This document shows positions 54,283 to 63,150 of a DNA stretch of 64,000 bases, in pieces (positions within the stretch are counted from its first letter, which is position 1; every line of letters begins with the position of its first letter). The position numbers and the translations under genes were made by a program. The DNA comes from Nitratireductor sp. (GTDB lineage Bacteria; Pseudomonadota; Alphaproteobacteria; Rhizobiales; Rhizobiaceae), in the NCBI GenBank assembly GCA_020637805.1, contig JACKJU010000015.1, positions 10,953 to 74,952 of the forward strand. The letters run 5' to 3'. A model generated the notes under the pieces. That model had not been told where the DNA came from. It did not search any database and was given only the letters and a program-made list of their open reading frames with translations.

Positions 54283-56145
54283 CTACTTTCCGGTAGGCTC
54301 GCTCTTCTTCTTGCGCGAGAACAATCCCTTCAGATTGTCCCACAATTCGATCTTTGCGCCGTGCCGCTTCATGATCAGTCCCTGCTGGATGATCGAGAGC
54401 GTGTTGTTCCAGGCCCAGTAGATCACCAGACCCGCCGGGAACTTGGCCAGCATGAAGGTGAACATGATCGGCATCCACTTGAAGATCATCTGCTGGGTCG
54501 GATCGGGCGGAGCCGGGTTCATCTGCATCTGCACGAACATGGTGATGCCCATGATCAGAGGCCAGACACCGATGGCGAGGATCGCGAGTGCCGCCGGGCT
54601 GTCATAGGGCAGCAGGCCGAACAGGTTGAGGATGGAGGTCGGGTCCGGCGCGGACAGGTCCTGAATCCAGCCGAAGAAAGGCGCGTGGCGCATCTCGATG
54701 GTCACGTAGATGACCTTGTAGAGCGCAAAGAAGATCGGGATCTGTACCAGCATCGGCCAGCAGCCGGCAGCCGGATTGATCTTTTCCTTCTTGTAGAGCT
54801 CCATCATCGCCTGTTGCTGCTTCACGCGATCGTCGCCAAACTGCTCCTTGATGCGCTGCATCTCCGGCTGCACCTTCTTCATCTTGGCCATCGAGGCGTA
54901 GGACATGTTGGCGAGCGGGAACAGAGCTCCCTTGATGATCACGGTGCCGATGAGGATAGCCACGCCGAAGTTGCCGATCATGCTGTAGATCCAGTCCAGC
55001 ATTTTGAACAGCGGCTTTGTGATGAAGTAGAACCAGCCCCAGTCGATCAGAAGGTCGAAATTGAGGATGTTCTGCTCGGCGTCATAGCGGTCGATGACCT
55101 GGACCACCTTGGCGCCAGCAAACAATTTCTGCTCCACGGGCAGTGTTGCGCCCGGCTGCACGGTCATCGCGGTTCCCAGATAGTCGGACTGGTAGCGCGG
55201 GCGTCCCGTATCGCTATAGGAAAATTCAGGCGAGAATTCGAAGCCCGGGATAACAGTCGCCGCCCAGTACTTGTCGGTAATGCCTGCCCAGCCTCCGGTA
55301 TATGTCTTGGCGTCACCCTTCCAGGACTTGTCCTCGGCAATCTTCTTGTAGGTATATTCCTGCAGGCCGTCGGCGCCAAAGACACCGACCATGCCTTCGT
55401 GAAGCACGTAGATGCTCTGAGTATTCGGCCTGTTGAAACGCGTCACGCGCCCGTAGGGATAGACGGTTATCGCCTCGCCGGAACCGTTCACGATCTCGTC
55501 GGAATAGGTAAACATGTATTCGTCATCGAGCGTGATGATGCGGCGGAAGCTGACGCCCTTGTCGTTCGTCCACTCCAGCGTAACCGGGCTTTCCGGCGTG
55601 AGCGAGGCATTGCCCGTGCTTTTCCATACCGTGTCGGGACCGGGAACCGAGCCGGAATTTCCCGCTGCGGAATAGCCGAACTCTGCAAAATAGCCATCCT
55701 CAATACCCGCCGGGCTCAGCAGTGTGACCGCAGGGCTGTCTTTCTCGATGGTGACCTTGTAGTCGTCCAGCTGCAGGTCATCGACCCTCGCACCCGTCAG
55801 GTTGATCGATCCCGTAACCCGCCCGTTGCTGAATTGAATGCGCTGCGATGAAGCAAGCGCCGCTTCGCGGGTAGCAGCGGCAGGCGCCTGGACCGCACTG
55901 CCTGGAACGCCGTCCGAACTGCCTGCAGCAGGTGCCGGTACATCGCCGGAGGCTACCGGGGCATCTTGCGCAGGCTGGGTGTTCGTTGCCGGCTCTGGCG
56001 CCTGGCTTTCCTGAAGCTGCGCCTCGATTTCGGCGCGCTTGCGTTCCTGTTCCAGTTTCGGATTCACATAGAGGAACTGCCAGCCGATCAGTACGAGCAC
56101 CGAAAGGGCGATCGCCAGAAAGGTGTTCTTGTTCTGATTGTTCAT
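54283..56145 (-). CDS. yidC: Membrane protein insertase YidC
   Basis: A 620-residue insertase. The N-terminal helix (MNNQNKNTFLAIALSVLVLI) is followed by a Pro/Ala-rich linker, a large periplasmic domain (about residues 90-360) and the five-helix Oxa1 core with LGTVIIKGALFPLANMSYASMAKMK and GCWPMLVQIPIFFALYKVIY. The tail is basic (LFSRKKKSEPTGK). The ATG at 56145 is chosen over 56160. It follows rpmH and rnpA in the usual order; no small yidD frame was seen between rnpA and yidC. Confidence 0.97.
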   Translation of the reverse strand: MNNQNKNTFLAIALSVLVLIGWQFLYVNPKLEQERKRAEIEAQLQESQAPEPATNTQPAQDAPVASGDVPAPAAGSSDGVPGSAVQAPAAATREAALASSQRIQFSNGRVTGSINLTGARVDDLQLDDYKVTIEKDSPAVTLLSPAGIEDGYFAEFGYSAAGNSGSVPGPDTVWKSTGNASLTPESPVTLEWTNDKGVSFRRIITLDDEYMFTYSDEIVNGSGEAITVYPYGRVTRFNRPNTQSIYVLHEGMVGVFGADGLQEYTYKKIAEDKSWKGDAKTYTGGWAGITDKYWAATVIPGFEFSPEFSYSDTGRPRYQSDYLGTAMTVQPGATLPVEQKLFAGAKVVQVIDRYDAEQNILNFDLLIDWGWFYFITKPLFKMLDWIYSMIGNFGVAILIGTVIIKGALFPLANMSYASMAKMKKVQPEMQRIKEQFGDDRVKQQQAMMELYKKEKINPAAGCWPMLVQIPIFFALYKVIYVTIEMRHAPFFGWIQDLSAPDPTSILNLFGLLPYDSPAALAILAIGVWPLIMGITMFVQMQMNPAPPDPTQQMIFKWMPIMFTFMLAKFPAGLVIYWAWNNTLSIIQQGLIMKRHGAKIELWDNLKGLFSRKKKSEPTGK

Positions 56146-56186
56146 GCGTCCAGGGTCCATTTTCAGGGTAGGTATTGCAGGCGATG

Positions 56187-56609
56187 TCAGCCGTTGCTGT
56201 CTCGCGAAGCCTTGTTGCTTTTTGAAGCCAGCCGGTCAATGCCTTTTGTCATCTCCGCGACGAGTTGCGCATAGGGCTCGGCCAGCGCAGAACGGTGGCC
56301 TACCAGTACAAACCGCGCATTGGCACCATTCAAACTGGCCGTTTGCGCTGTTGCAGCCTGGCGGAATGCCTCGCGCAGGCGACGGCGAATGCGATTTCGC
56401 TCGACGGCATTGCCGGTCTTTTTCGTCACCGTGTAGCCAACCCGTATTCCCGCGGCTTCACCATCCATGCCGATGCAGCCCTGCAGGATGAATGCGGCAG
56501 CCTTGTAGCGCGGACATTTGCGCAGTGCCAGGAACTCACCCCGATTCTTGAGGGTCGCGATCATCTGGCCAGCCATGCCAATCGATAGTTTGGCATCCCC
56601 TGATGCCAT
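56187..56609 (-). CDS. rnpA: Ribonuclease P protein component
   Basis: A protein of 140 residues if it starts at 56609. The conserved basic motif is KKTGNAVERNRIRRRLREAFR, preceded by LKNRGEFLALRKCPRY. It binds RNase P RNA for tRNA 5' maturation. The start is uncertain: the first ATG (MASGDAKL) lies only a few bases after a terminator-like hairpin, and MIATLKNRGEF 15 codons later fits the family better. It is upstream of yidC in the same direction. Confidence 0.92.
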   Translation of the reverse strand: MASGDAKLSIGMAGQMIATLKNRGEFLALRKCPRYKAAAFILQGCIGMDGEAAGIRVGYTVTKKTGNAVERNRIRRRLREAFRQAATAQTASLNGANARFVLVGHRSALAEPYAQLVAEMTKGIDRLASKSNKASRDSNG

Positions 56610-56614
56610 GACGC

Positions 56615-56638
56615 GAAAAAGCCCGGATATCCGGGCTT
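56615..56638 (-). terminator. Hairpin between rpmH and rnpA
   Basis: On the minus strand the palindrome GCCCGGATATCCGGGC is followed by TTTTTCG, a canonical intrinsic terminator. It ends about six bases before the first possible rnpA start, so it probably limits rnpA expression relative to rpmH. Confidence 0.82.
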
Positions 56639-56716
56639 CACTCGTCCACTCTGGCTTGACCGCTTGTTATCCATGGGACCGCCCGTTTCGCAAAGGGCTG
56701 CCGCTGGCGAACGGAA

Positions 56717-56851
56717 TCAGGCGGAAAGGCGCTTGCGGCCACGGGCACGGCGGGCAGCGATTACCTTGCGGCCGCCCTTGGTGGCCATGCGTGCACGGAA
56801 ACCGTGACGGCGTTTGCGAACGAGTTTCGAAGGCTGAAATGTACGTTTCAT
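56717..56851 (-). CDS. rpmH: 50S ribosomal protein L34
   Basis: A 44-residue protein: MKRTFQPSKLVRKRRHGFRA, then TKGGRKVIAARRARGRKRLS. Length and sequence are exactly those of L34. It is the first gene of the rpmH-rnpA-yidC segment, transcribed from the promoter at 57003-57031. Confidence 0.97.
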   Translation of the reverse strand: MKRTFQPSKLVRKRRHGFRARMATKGGRKVIAARRARGRKRLSA

Positions 56852-57229
56852 CGTCTTTTCTCCTGCACATGCGTGCGGAACTGTGTTTTCTGCAGGTTTT
56901 CACGAAAGCGCGCCGCACAATCGAACCTTTCATCCCGCGTCCGAAGCCTCTCCGGAGTTGCGGAAAGCGGCCAGCGAGCACGTTTTCCAGAAGTTGGGCT
57001 GGCTTATAAGTAGAACCGCAGAAAAAGTCAATGAAGCCAGATCAAAAGCGAATCCTTCCGGTATTGGCACCAGGGGCCGCCTCCAGGCACCCCGGAAGCA
57101 ACCTCACGGGCGCGTCAATTCGCGGTGAGAACGCCGCGAGGTCCTTGCCTTGAAGCGGCTGTCCGCGCATCTTCAGGCAAGGCGGCCATGCGAGGCGATA
57201 TAATCGTTTCCGGCGCGGAGGGAAAATCA
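56852..57229. other. Divergent region between rpmH and the TVP38 gene
   Basis: These 378 bases include the rpmH leader of about 150 bases and its promoter (listed separately). I found no gene and no DnaA-box cluster; in Rhizobiales the replication origin usually lies near hemE, not rpmH. Confidence 0.5.
57003..57031 (-). promoter_or_regulatory. Sigma-70-type promoter for rpmH
   Basis: Read on the minus strand: TTGACT, a 17-base spacer, then TATAAG. This is a close match to the housekeeping consensus, about 150 bases upstream of rpmH. Confidence 0.68.
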
Positions 57230-58054
57230 ATGGCAAAATCCGGCTACGCGAAATCGGGCGCGGATCGTGAAGAGACCGTGACCGGCAGATCCGGCGACGC
57301 ACCCGCAGCATCTTCGCGCCGCTGGATCGCGCCCGGTATAGTAGTCGTGCTGCTCGGCCTGGCATGGTTTTCCGGGCTTTTCGACCTTTTCTCTCTGTCC
57401 AGCCTCATCCGCCACCGACTCGAACTTCAGGAATTCGTGGAAATGCACCTGGCGGGTGGAATCGCACTCTACGTGCTCGTTTATGCGGGCCTCGTGGCGA
57501 TATCCTTTCCCGGAGCTTCCCTTCTTACCATTCTTTCCGGATTCGTTTTCGGAGGGATCCTCGGCGGCACCCTGACCGTGATCGCAGCCACACTCGGCGC
57601 ATCCGCCATCTTCGAGATTGCAAGGTCCTCGCTTGGCAAAACGCTCGAGAACAGAACGGGCAGGTTTGTCGAGAGGATGCGGGCCGGATTTCGCGAGAAC
57701 AGCTTTTTCTACCTTTTGACGTTGAGATTGACTCCCGTCTTTCCATTCTGGGTCGTCAACATCGTCCCTGCATTGCTGGGCATGAAGCTGTGGCCCTATG
57801 CCCTTGCCACCTTCATCGGCATCATTCCGGGCACCTTCGCATATTCCTATATCGGCGCCGGTCTCGACAGCGTGATCATGGCGCAGGAAACGGCAAGTCC
57901 GGGTTGTGCAGCCGCCGGAACCTGCGAAATCGATCCTTCCGCGCTGGTCACACCGCAGGTCCTGATCGCGATGGCAGCGCTTGGCGTCATTTCGCTTCTG
58001 CCGGTCGCTGTACGCAAATGGAAGTCCCGCCGCGCCAGCGCTACCGCAGATTGA
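57230..58054 (+). CDS. TVP38/TMEM64 family (DedA-superfamily) membrane protein
   Basis: A 274-residue membrane protein with about five to six hydrophobic spans. Family motifs are YAGLVAISFPGASLLTILSGFVFG, a re-entrant loop with proline, and LRLTPVFPFWVVNIVPALLGM (the R-x-x-P region). The N-terminal 35 residues are polar. The ATG at 57230 has a GGAGGGAAAA site. It is followed after 59 bases by a flavoprotein gene; the two families often occur together or fused. Roles in lipid or selenite/metal handling have been proposed. Confidence 0.88.
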   Translation: MAKSGYAKSGADREETVTGRSGDAPAASSRRWIAPGIVVVLLGLAWFSGLFDLFSLSSLIRHRLELQEFVEMHLAGGIALYVLVYAGLVAISFPGASLLTILSGFVFGGILGGTLTVIAATLGASAIFEIARSSLGKTLENRTGRFVERMRAGFRENSFFYLLTLRLTPVFPFWVVNIVPALLGMKLWPYALATFIGIIPGTFAYSYIGAGLDSVIMAQETASPGCAAAGTCEIDPSALVTPQVLIAMAALGVISLLPVAVRKWKSRRASATAD

Positions 58055-58113
58055 GCGGCACCCGAATTCATGGCAACTTCCCCAATGGAACTGTAGTCTG
58101 ACTGGAGCATCAA

Positions 58114-59541
58114 GTGACCGAAACCCTCAAACCCGACATCTGCGTGATCGGCGCCGGCTCCGGCGGCCTTACCGTTGCTGCCGCTGCGGCGGCATTCGGT
58201 GTCGAGGTCGTGCTGATCGAAAAGGCGAAAATGGGCGGCGACTGCCTCAATTACGGCTGCGTTCCCTCCAAGGCCCTGCTTGCCGCAGCAAAGCGCAAGA
58301 AACTTGTCGAATCGGCCCCCGCATTCGGGATTGATACCGGCGAGTCCAAGGCAAGCTTTGCCAGGGTGAACGATCACGTCAAATCGGTCATCGCCGCCAT
58401 CGCCCCGAACGATTCTGTCGAACGTTTCACCGCAATGGGGGTCAATGTCATCAAGGACAGTGCCCGCTTCATCGACAAGAACACGGTCGAGGCCGGAGGC
58501 AGGAAGATCAGCGCACGGCGTTTCGTCATTGCCACCGGTTCCTCGCCCTTCGTCCCTCCGATTCCGGGACTGGATGAAACCGGTTACTTCACCAATGAAA
58601 CCATTTTCGAGAACCGTACGAGGATCAATCATCTCGTTGTCATCGGCGGCGGACCGATCGGGATCGAGATGGCGCAGGCCCACCACCGGCTGGGTTCGAA
58701 GGTCACCGTCGTCGAAGGCATGAAGGCGCTTGGCAAGGACGATCCCGAACTGACCGCCATCGTGCTGGACCGCCTGCGCCAGGAGGGAATAACCATATTG
58801 GAGGACACCAAGGTCGAGCGCGTGGAAAGACGCGGCAAGACGGGTGTCAAAGTCGTTGCCTCGAGAAACGGCGATACCGTCGAGATCGATGGCTCCGACA
58901 TTCTGGTCGCAACCGGGCGCAAGCCGAATATCGGCGACCTGGGCCTTGAAGCGGCGGGTATCAAGACAAACCGCCAGGGAATAGAGACAAAGAAGGATCT
59001 GAGAACCACCAACCGCCGCGTCTACGCCATCGGCGACGTTGCAGGCGGCCTGCAGTTCACCCATGTGGCAGGCTACCACGCGGGACTGGTCCTTCGCGGC
59101 ATTCTGTTCCGGCTCAGGGCAGTGCCTGACACCTCGATCATACCCTGGGCAACCTATTGCGACCCGGAACTGGCCCATGTCGGGCTCGACGAAAAGGCCG
59201 CCCGCGCCCGCCACAAGCAGATCCGCATCCTGCGCTGGCCCTATTCGGAAAACGACCGCGCCGTTGCCGAGCACCAGACTACCGGCCTGATAAAGATCGT
59301 GACCGACACGAAGGGCCGCATACTCGGGGCGTCCATTGCCGGGGCCAATGCTGGCGAGATGATCAATTTCTGGGCGCTCGCGCTTTCGAAAAAGATGAAA
59401 CTTTCCGACATCGCAGGCTATATATCCCCCTATCCGACGATGACGGAAATCGGAAAGCGGGCAGCCACCACCTTCTATACCCCGCAAACCCGGCGTCCGA
59501 TCGTCCGCAAGGTTATCGGTTTCCTGAGGAAGTTCGGCTGA
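58114..59541 (+). CDS. Pyridine nucleotide-disulfide oxidoreductase, mercuric reductase-like
   Basis: A 475-residue class I flavoprotein. The FAD motif is GAGSGG (13-18), the redox disulfide Cys44/Cys49 is in GGDCLNYGCVPSK, the NAD(P)H motif is VVIGGGPIGIEMAQ, and the second FAD motif is YAIGDVAGG. The C-terminal interface has ISPYPTMTEIG where lipoamide dehydrogenases carry HPxPTxxE, so the catalytic His is replaced. It lacks the metal-binding N-domain and the C-terminal Cys pair of MerA. The start is a GTG (58114). The stop shares a base with the kinase ATG. Confidence 0.87.
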   Translation: MTETLKPDICVIGAGSGGLTVAAAAAAFGVEVVLIEKAKMGGDCLNYGCVPSKALLAAAKRKKLVESAPAFGIDTGESKASFARVNDHVKSVIAAIAPNDSVERFTAMGVNVIKDSARFIDKNTVEAGGRKISARRFVIATGSSPFVPPIPGLDETGYFTNETIFENRTRINHLVVIGGGPIGIEMAQAHHRLGSKVTVVEGMKALGKDDPELTAIVLDRLRQEGITILEDTKVERVERRGKTGVKVVASRNGDTVEIDGSDILVATGRKPNIGDLGLEAAGIKTNRQGIETKKDLRTTNRRVYAIGDVAGGLQFTHVAGYHAGLVLRGILFRLRAVPDTSIIPWATYCDPELAHVGLDEKAARARHKQIRILRWPYSENDRAVAEHQTTGLIKIVTDTKGRILGASIAGANAGEMINFWALALSKKMKLSDIAGYISPYPTMTEIGKRAATTFYTPQTRRPIVRKVIGFLRKFG

Positions 59542-61010
59542 TGCATGCTCCTGCCCCGGCGGGCGACAAGAATACCGGCAGAGGAAGCGTGGCTGCGAAC
59601 AGGCGGTCCGCAGGCAGGGCGAGCCTGCTTTCAGGTCTTCCCGGCAAGCTGCTGCTGCTGACGGTCATCTTCGTGATGATTGCCGAGGTCCTGATCCTGG
59701 TTCCGTCCATTGCCAATTTCCGCAATGTCTGGCTGCAGAACCATCTGGACACCGCCGAAGCAGCCTCGATTGTCTATCTCGACGACAGCAACATCATGTT
59801 GAGCGAGATGGCGCAAAGGCAGCTGCTTGCCGCAACCCAGTCGCTCAGCGTCTCGATCCGCGAGGGTGAAGTGACACGCCTGATGGCGGCAACGCCCAAC
59901 GACAGGATGATCCGTGAAGAGATCGACCTTGGAACCATGCGGCCCATCGCCGATTTGAGAAGCACACTGTCGACCCTGTTTTTCGGCGGAGACCGTATCT
60001 ACCGCGTCGCTGGGCCAATGAAGTCCCGCACCGCGGTTATCCAGCTTATTCAGGAAGACCGGTTCCTGCGCAACGCAATGCTGGTCTATACGCGCAATAT
60101 CCTGCTGATCTCGCTGGTCATATCCCTGATCACGGCAACGCTTGTCTATCTGGCGCTATTCTTCATGATCGTCCGGCCGATCATCAGAATGTCGGAAAAC
60201 ATGAAAGCCTTTGCCGAAAACCCGGAAAGCAGCGCGCTGGTTTACATGCCTTCGGGGCGAAATGACGAGATTGGCCTGACCGAGGACGGCCTCTCGGCCC
60301 TGCAGACGGACCTGCAGGCACAACTTCGCCAGAAGCAGCACCTTGCCGATCTCGGTCTCGCCGTTTCCAAGATCAACCACGATCTGCGCAACATCCTTGC
60401 TTCGACCCAGATTTTCACCGACCGCATGGTCGACCTGCCGGACCCTGCGGTCCAGCGCCTTGCGCCGAAGCTGATCCGGACGATCGACCGCGCCGCAGGC
60501 TACACACGCCAGGTGCTCGACTACGGCAAGGCCGTCGAACGTGCCCCTGAACTCAGGCTGCTGGAGCTGGAGCCAGTCATCTGCGATGTCTTCGAGACAC
60601 TGGGCCTGGACCAGAAGACCGAGATAACGGGCAAGAACGACGTCCCCCCAGGCCTGCAGGTGAAGGCCGACAGCGAGCAGCTCTTCAGGATCATCCTCAA
60701 CATCTGCCGCAATTCCGTTCAGGCAATGGAAAGCCATCGCCGGGAAGGCAAAACAGGCCTTCTTGCAGTGGCCGCGCAGCAGGAAGGACGCGTGGTGACA
60801 ATCCGGATCCGCGACAATGGACCCGGTATTCCCGAGATGCACCGCGCGGGCCTGTTCAAGCCGTTCCAGGCGTCGGGAAAGGTCGGCGGAACCGGACTTG
60901 GACTGTCCATCGCCTCCGAACTGGCCAGGGCGCATGGCGGCGGCATCGTCCTGGAAAGTTCAGGTGCGCAAGGCACGGTGTTCGCCGTTTCACTGCCTGC
61001 CGCCAACTAG
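59541..61010 (+). CDS. Sensor histidine kinase, orphan
   Basis: A 489-residue kinase. Helix 1 lies at residues 36-57, a periplasmic sensor at 58-183, and helix 2 at 184-211 followed by a HAMP-like linker. The H-box is AVSKINHDLRN (His280), then come the N-box ICRNSVQAM, G1 DNGPGIPE and G2 GGTGLGLSIASEL. The ATG overlaps the flavoprotein stop (TGATG), so the sensor is co-translated with it. No response regulator is nearby; the next gene is convergent. Confidence 0.9.
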   Translation: MHAPAPAGDKNTGRGSVAANRRSAGRASLLSGLPGKLLLLTVIFVMIAEVLILVPSIANFRNVWLQNHLDTAEAASIVYLDDSNIMLSEMAQRQLLAATQSLSVSIREGEVTRLMAATPNDRMIREEIDLGTMRPIADLRSTLSTLFFGGDRIYRVAGPMKSRTAVIQLIQEDRFLRNAMLVYTRNILLISLVISLITATLVYLALFFMIVRPIIRMSENMKAFAENPESSALVYMPSGRNDEIGLTEDGLSALQTDLQAQLRQKQHLADLGLAVSKINHDLRNILASTQIFTDRMVDLPDPAVQRLAPKLIRTIDRAAGYTRQVLDYGKAVERAPELRLLELEPVICDVFETLGLDQKTEITGKNDVPPGLQVKADSEQLFRIILNICRNSVQAMESHRREGKTGLLAVAAQQEGRVVTIRIRDNGPGIPEMHRAGLFKPFQASGKVGGTGLGLSIASELARAHGGGIVLESSGAQGTVFAVSLPAAN

Positions 61011-61019
61011 GGCAAGTTC

Positions 61020-61703
61020 TCAGGAACGGCTGATCCTCGAAAGGATGGCATAGCCGCCTGCAAGCTGGCGGCTCTCGCAATTCATGCCGCGTCCGGTTGC
61101 AAGCGCTTGCAGCGTATCCGCCATACCGGTACGCGGATGCACGTGGAAACCCGCGAGCCATTTCCGCATCGCAAGGCGTGCAAAGCCGGGCCAGGCTTCC
61201 ATCTCGCCGAAGTCGACCACATGCAGGCTGCCGCCATGGGCAACGTGATCGAGCGCACAGCTCACCGCTTGTTCCCAGCCAGGTATCATCGAAAGCGAAT
61301 AGGAGAAGAAGACACGGTCGAACACCGGCACCGAAAAGGCCTTGCCGGTATCGAACTCCCGTGCATCGCCGATACCGGTGAAAATCCGTCCGCCTGCGCG
61401 GGACCGGGCGGCCTTGGCCCGTGCCGACTTCAGCATCTCGCAGGAAATGTCGATACCATAGAACAGCGCTCCGGGATTCTTTTCCGCTGCCAGCACAAGG
61501 TTGCGGCCGGTGCCGCAGCCCACTTCCAGAACCCTGCCACCTTCCGGCGGATCGAGTTCGCGGATCAGCGTATCACGGCCGAACAGGTAGTATTTGCGCG
61601 TCACATCGTAAAGATGCCGCTGGTAGCGGTAGACACCGTCCATCAGGCCCGCATGGTCCGCACCTGTTTGCGGCTGTTCCGTTATCTGCGTACCGGTATC
61701 CAT
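61020..61703 (-). CDS. btaB: S-adenosylmethionine-dependent methyltransferase BtaB (diacylglyceryl homoserine N-methylation)
   Basis: A 227-residue class I methyltransferase. Motif I is VLEVGCGTGRNL, followed by YGIDISCEMLKSA and FFSYSLSMIPGWEQ. Immediately downstream of btaA (20 bases), it fits the enzyme that adds three methyl groups to diacylglyceryl homoserine, giving the betaine lipid DGTS. The context is decisive, since the sequence alone would give only a generic methyltransferase. It is convergent with the kinase gene. Confidence 0.88.
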   Translation of the reverse strand: MDTGTQITEQPQTGADHAGLMDGVYRYQRHLYDVTRKYYLFGRDTLIRELDPPEGGRVLEVGCGTGRNLVLAAEKNPGALFYGIDISCEMLKSARAKAARSRAGGRIFTGIGDAREFDTGKAFSVPVFDRVFFSYSLSMIPGWEQAVSCALDHVAHGGSLHVVDFGEMEAWPGFARLAMRKWLAGFHVHPRTGMADTLQALATGRGMNCESRQLAGGYAILSRISRS

Positions 61704-61722
61704 TGCTGCCGCTCCCCGGGTT

Positions 61723-62982
61723 TCATTTCAGCGTATAGAGGTGGAATCCGCCATATATCGCCGAGCGGTCTTTTGCAGTCAGGCGTTTCGAGGTTTCCTG
61801 GTCATAGCTCCAGCGCTGGACGATTTCCGGAGACACCTTGCGCTCGATCGGCGATTGCTCACCGGCGGTACGGAAGATGATGCGCGCGCCCGGTGCGGCG
61901 GCACGCGTCGTTGCCGCCCACAAGGCGTTGATCTGCGCTTCGGTCATCCAGTCCTGTGCATCCAGGTAGACGAAGCAGTCCACGCTTGCCTCGGGCTCTG
62001 CCTGCAGCACCTCGGTAACCGGGGCATTCACCGGGCGCACGTGATCTGCGCCTGCCTTGATCGCCTTCCAGTTTGCAGCTTCCAGATAGGGCGGCAGCGC
62101 AGCTGTCTCACCCGGCGCCGCGGCGGGCCATGCATAGGACCTTCCGAAGGCTTGGCGTGCGAAATAGTTGTCTGCAAGCGGAAAATCTCGGGTCAGCTTG
62201 CCCAGCCGCTCGCGCAAGACGTCGGCCATGTGGCGGCCATCCGCCAGTTCCACATATTGAGCGGGTGGAATGCCAAGACCGTAGAGCGACATCGGCGAAG
62301 CCGTAATCCAGCGCAGCAGCTTGCGATCGAAAAGCGGCGCAAGCCGCTCGTCGAAATAGCGCTGCTGCTCCTCGACCGTCCTCAGCTCCATGATTTCCGA
62401 AAGCTTCACCCCATAGAGCCTTGCCATCAGATGCGAAGCACCGATGAAACGGCCAAGCAGGCCATGGCGATAGAAGCCGCGCGAGAACATGTTGATGCGA
62501 GGACCAAACCCGGTTCGCCTGTGAGACCAGTACCGTCTGGCCTCGGGCGAAAGCGCGGGCTCAATGACGCTTTCATACAACTCGACATTGGCTTTCGTAT
62601 CGGCTTCGGCGAACAGCCTGACGAAATCTGCATGCCCGTCCAGAACCCGTGCCGCTGAAAGTTTCAGTTCCAGAAGCGCAAGATGCGCATGGTTGAGATC
62701 GACGGCCGTGACACGCGCCGGCGACGCAGCAAGATAGGACATGACATTGCAGCCGCCGGAGGTGATCGCGACAACATGATCGCCGGGCCCGATACCCAGG
62801 GCTTCCATGTCTACAACCGGGTCTTCCCAGATCTGCGGATAGACCAGACCGTCGAAGAAAAATGCGAAAAGGCGTTCGAGCACACCCTGCTTCGATAGCC
62901 GCTTGCTGGATACCGCAGCGCGCTTGAGAGGCGTGGATGCCGCCGCCGGTGCGGTTTCCGCAAGAATCGATTCGTCTGTCAT
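61723..62982 (-). CDS. btaA: S-adenosylmethionine:diacylglycerol 3-amino-3-carboxypropyl transferase BtaA (DUF3419)
   Basis: A 419-residue DUF3419 protein. FFDGLVYPQIWEDPVVDMEAL, the SAM site AITSGGCNVMSYLA, AVDLNHAHLALLELKL, and the C-terminal VYLDAQDWM with RIIFRTAGEQSPIE are family features. It transfers the aminocarboxypropyl group of SAM to diacylglycerol. The ATG at 62982 follows a GGCGGGAAAA site. A three-repeat Pho box lies 71-99 bases upstream, consistent with lipid replacement during phosphate starvation. Confidence 0.92.
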   Translation of the reverse strand: MTDESILAETAPAAASTPLKRAAVSSKRLSKQGVLERLFAFFFDGLVYPQIWEDPVVDMEALGIGPGDHVVAITSGGCNVMSYLAASPARVTAVDLNHAHLALLELKLSAARVLDGHADFVRLFAEADTKANVELYESVIEPALSPEARRYWSHRRTGFGPRINMFSRGFYRHGLLGRFIGASHLMARLYGVKLSEIMELRTVEEQQRYFDERLAPLFDRKLLRWITASPMSLYGLGIPPAQYVELADGRHMADVLRERLGKLTRDFPLADNYFARQAFGRSYAWPAAAPGETAALPPYLEAANWKAIKAGADHVRPVNAPVTEVLQAEPEASVDCFVYLDAQDWMTEAQINALWAATTRAAAPGARIIFRTAGEQSPIERKVSPEIVQRWSYDQETSKRLTAKDRSAIYGGFHLYTLK

Positions 62983-63052
62983 GGTTTTCCCGCCTTGGCA
63001 TTTGCTCTGGATTCGCTTCCGGCCGGAAATAATGCGCGCTGGTGACCGCAAG

Positions 63053-63081
63053 ACGACAGAGGGGTGACAGTTCGGTGACTG
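63053..63081 (-). promoter_or_regulatory. Pho box (three tandem 7-base PhoB repeats) upstream of btaA
   Basis: Read on the minus strand: CAGTCAC-CGAA-CTGTCAC-CCCT-CTGTCGT. These are three 7-base units at 11-base periodicity with 4-base spacers, matching the PhoB pattern CTGTCAT-N4-CTGTCAT. It lies 71-99 bases before the btaA start codon. A CATTAT element further downstream could be the -10. Confidence 0.78.
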
Positions 63082-63100
63082 TCCCCTGCCCTCAGCATGC

Positions 63101-63150
63101 CCCCAATGCTGCCCGATACTGCCCGATACTGCCCAATGCGACCCAATGCT
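63101..63150 (+). repeat. Tandem array of five 10-base units
   Basis: The units are CCCCAATGCT, GCCCGATACT, GCCCGATACT, GCCCAATGCG and ACCCAATGCT. Two are identical; the others differ at one to four positions. Confidence 0.82.

Noticed and set aside
54130..55851. 573-codon open frame on the plus strand opposite yidC
   Set aside because: Shadow of yidC; the product is His/Arg-rich without domain features.
56852..57229. Replication origin next to rpmH
   Set aside because: dnaA and dnaN are absent and no cluster of DnaA boxes was seen. Rhizobiales origins usually lie near hemE.
58114..59541. Mercury resistance (merA)
   Set aside because: The protein lacks the N-terminal heavy-metal domain and the C-terminal vicinal cysteines of mercuric reductase, and no merR or merT is present.
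63101..63150. Possible CRISPR-like repeat array
   Set aside because: The units are 10 bases with no spacers, so it is a simple tandem repeat.
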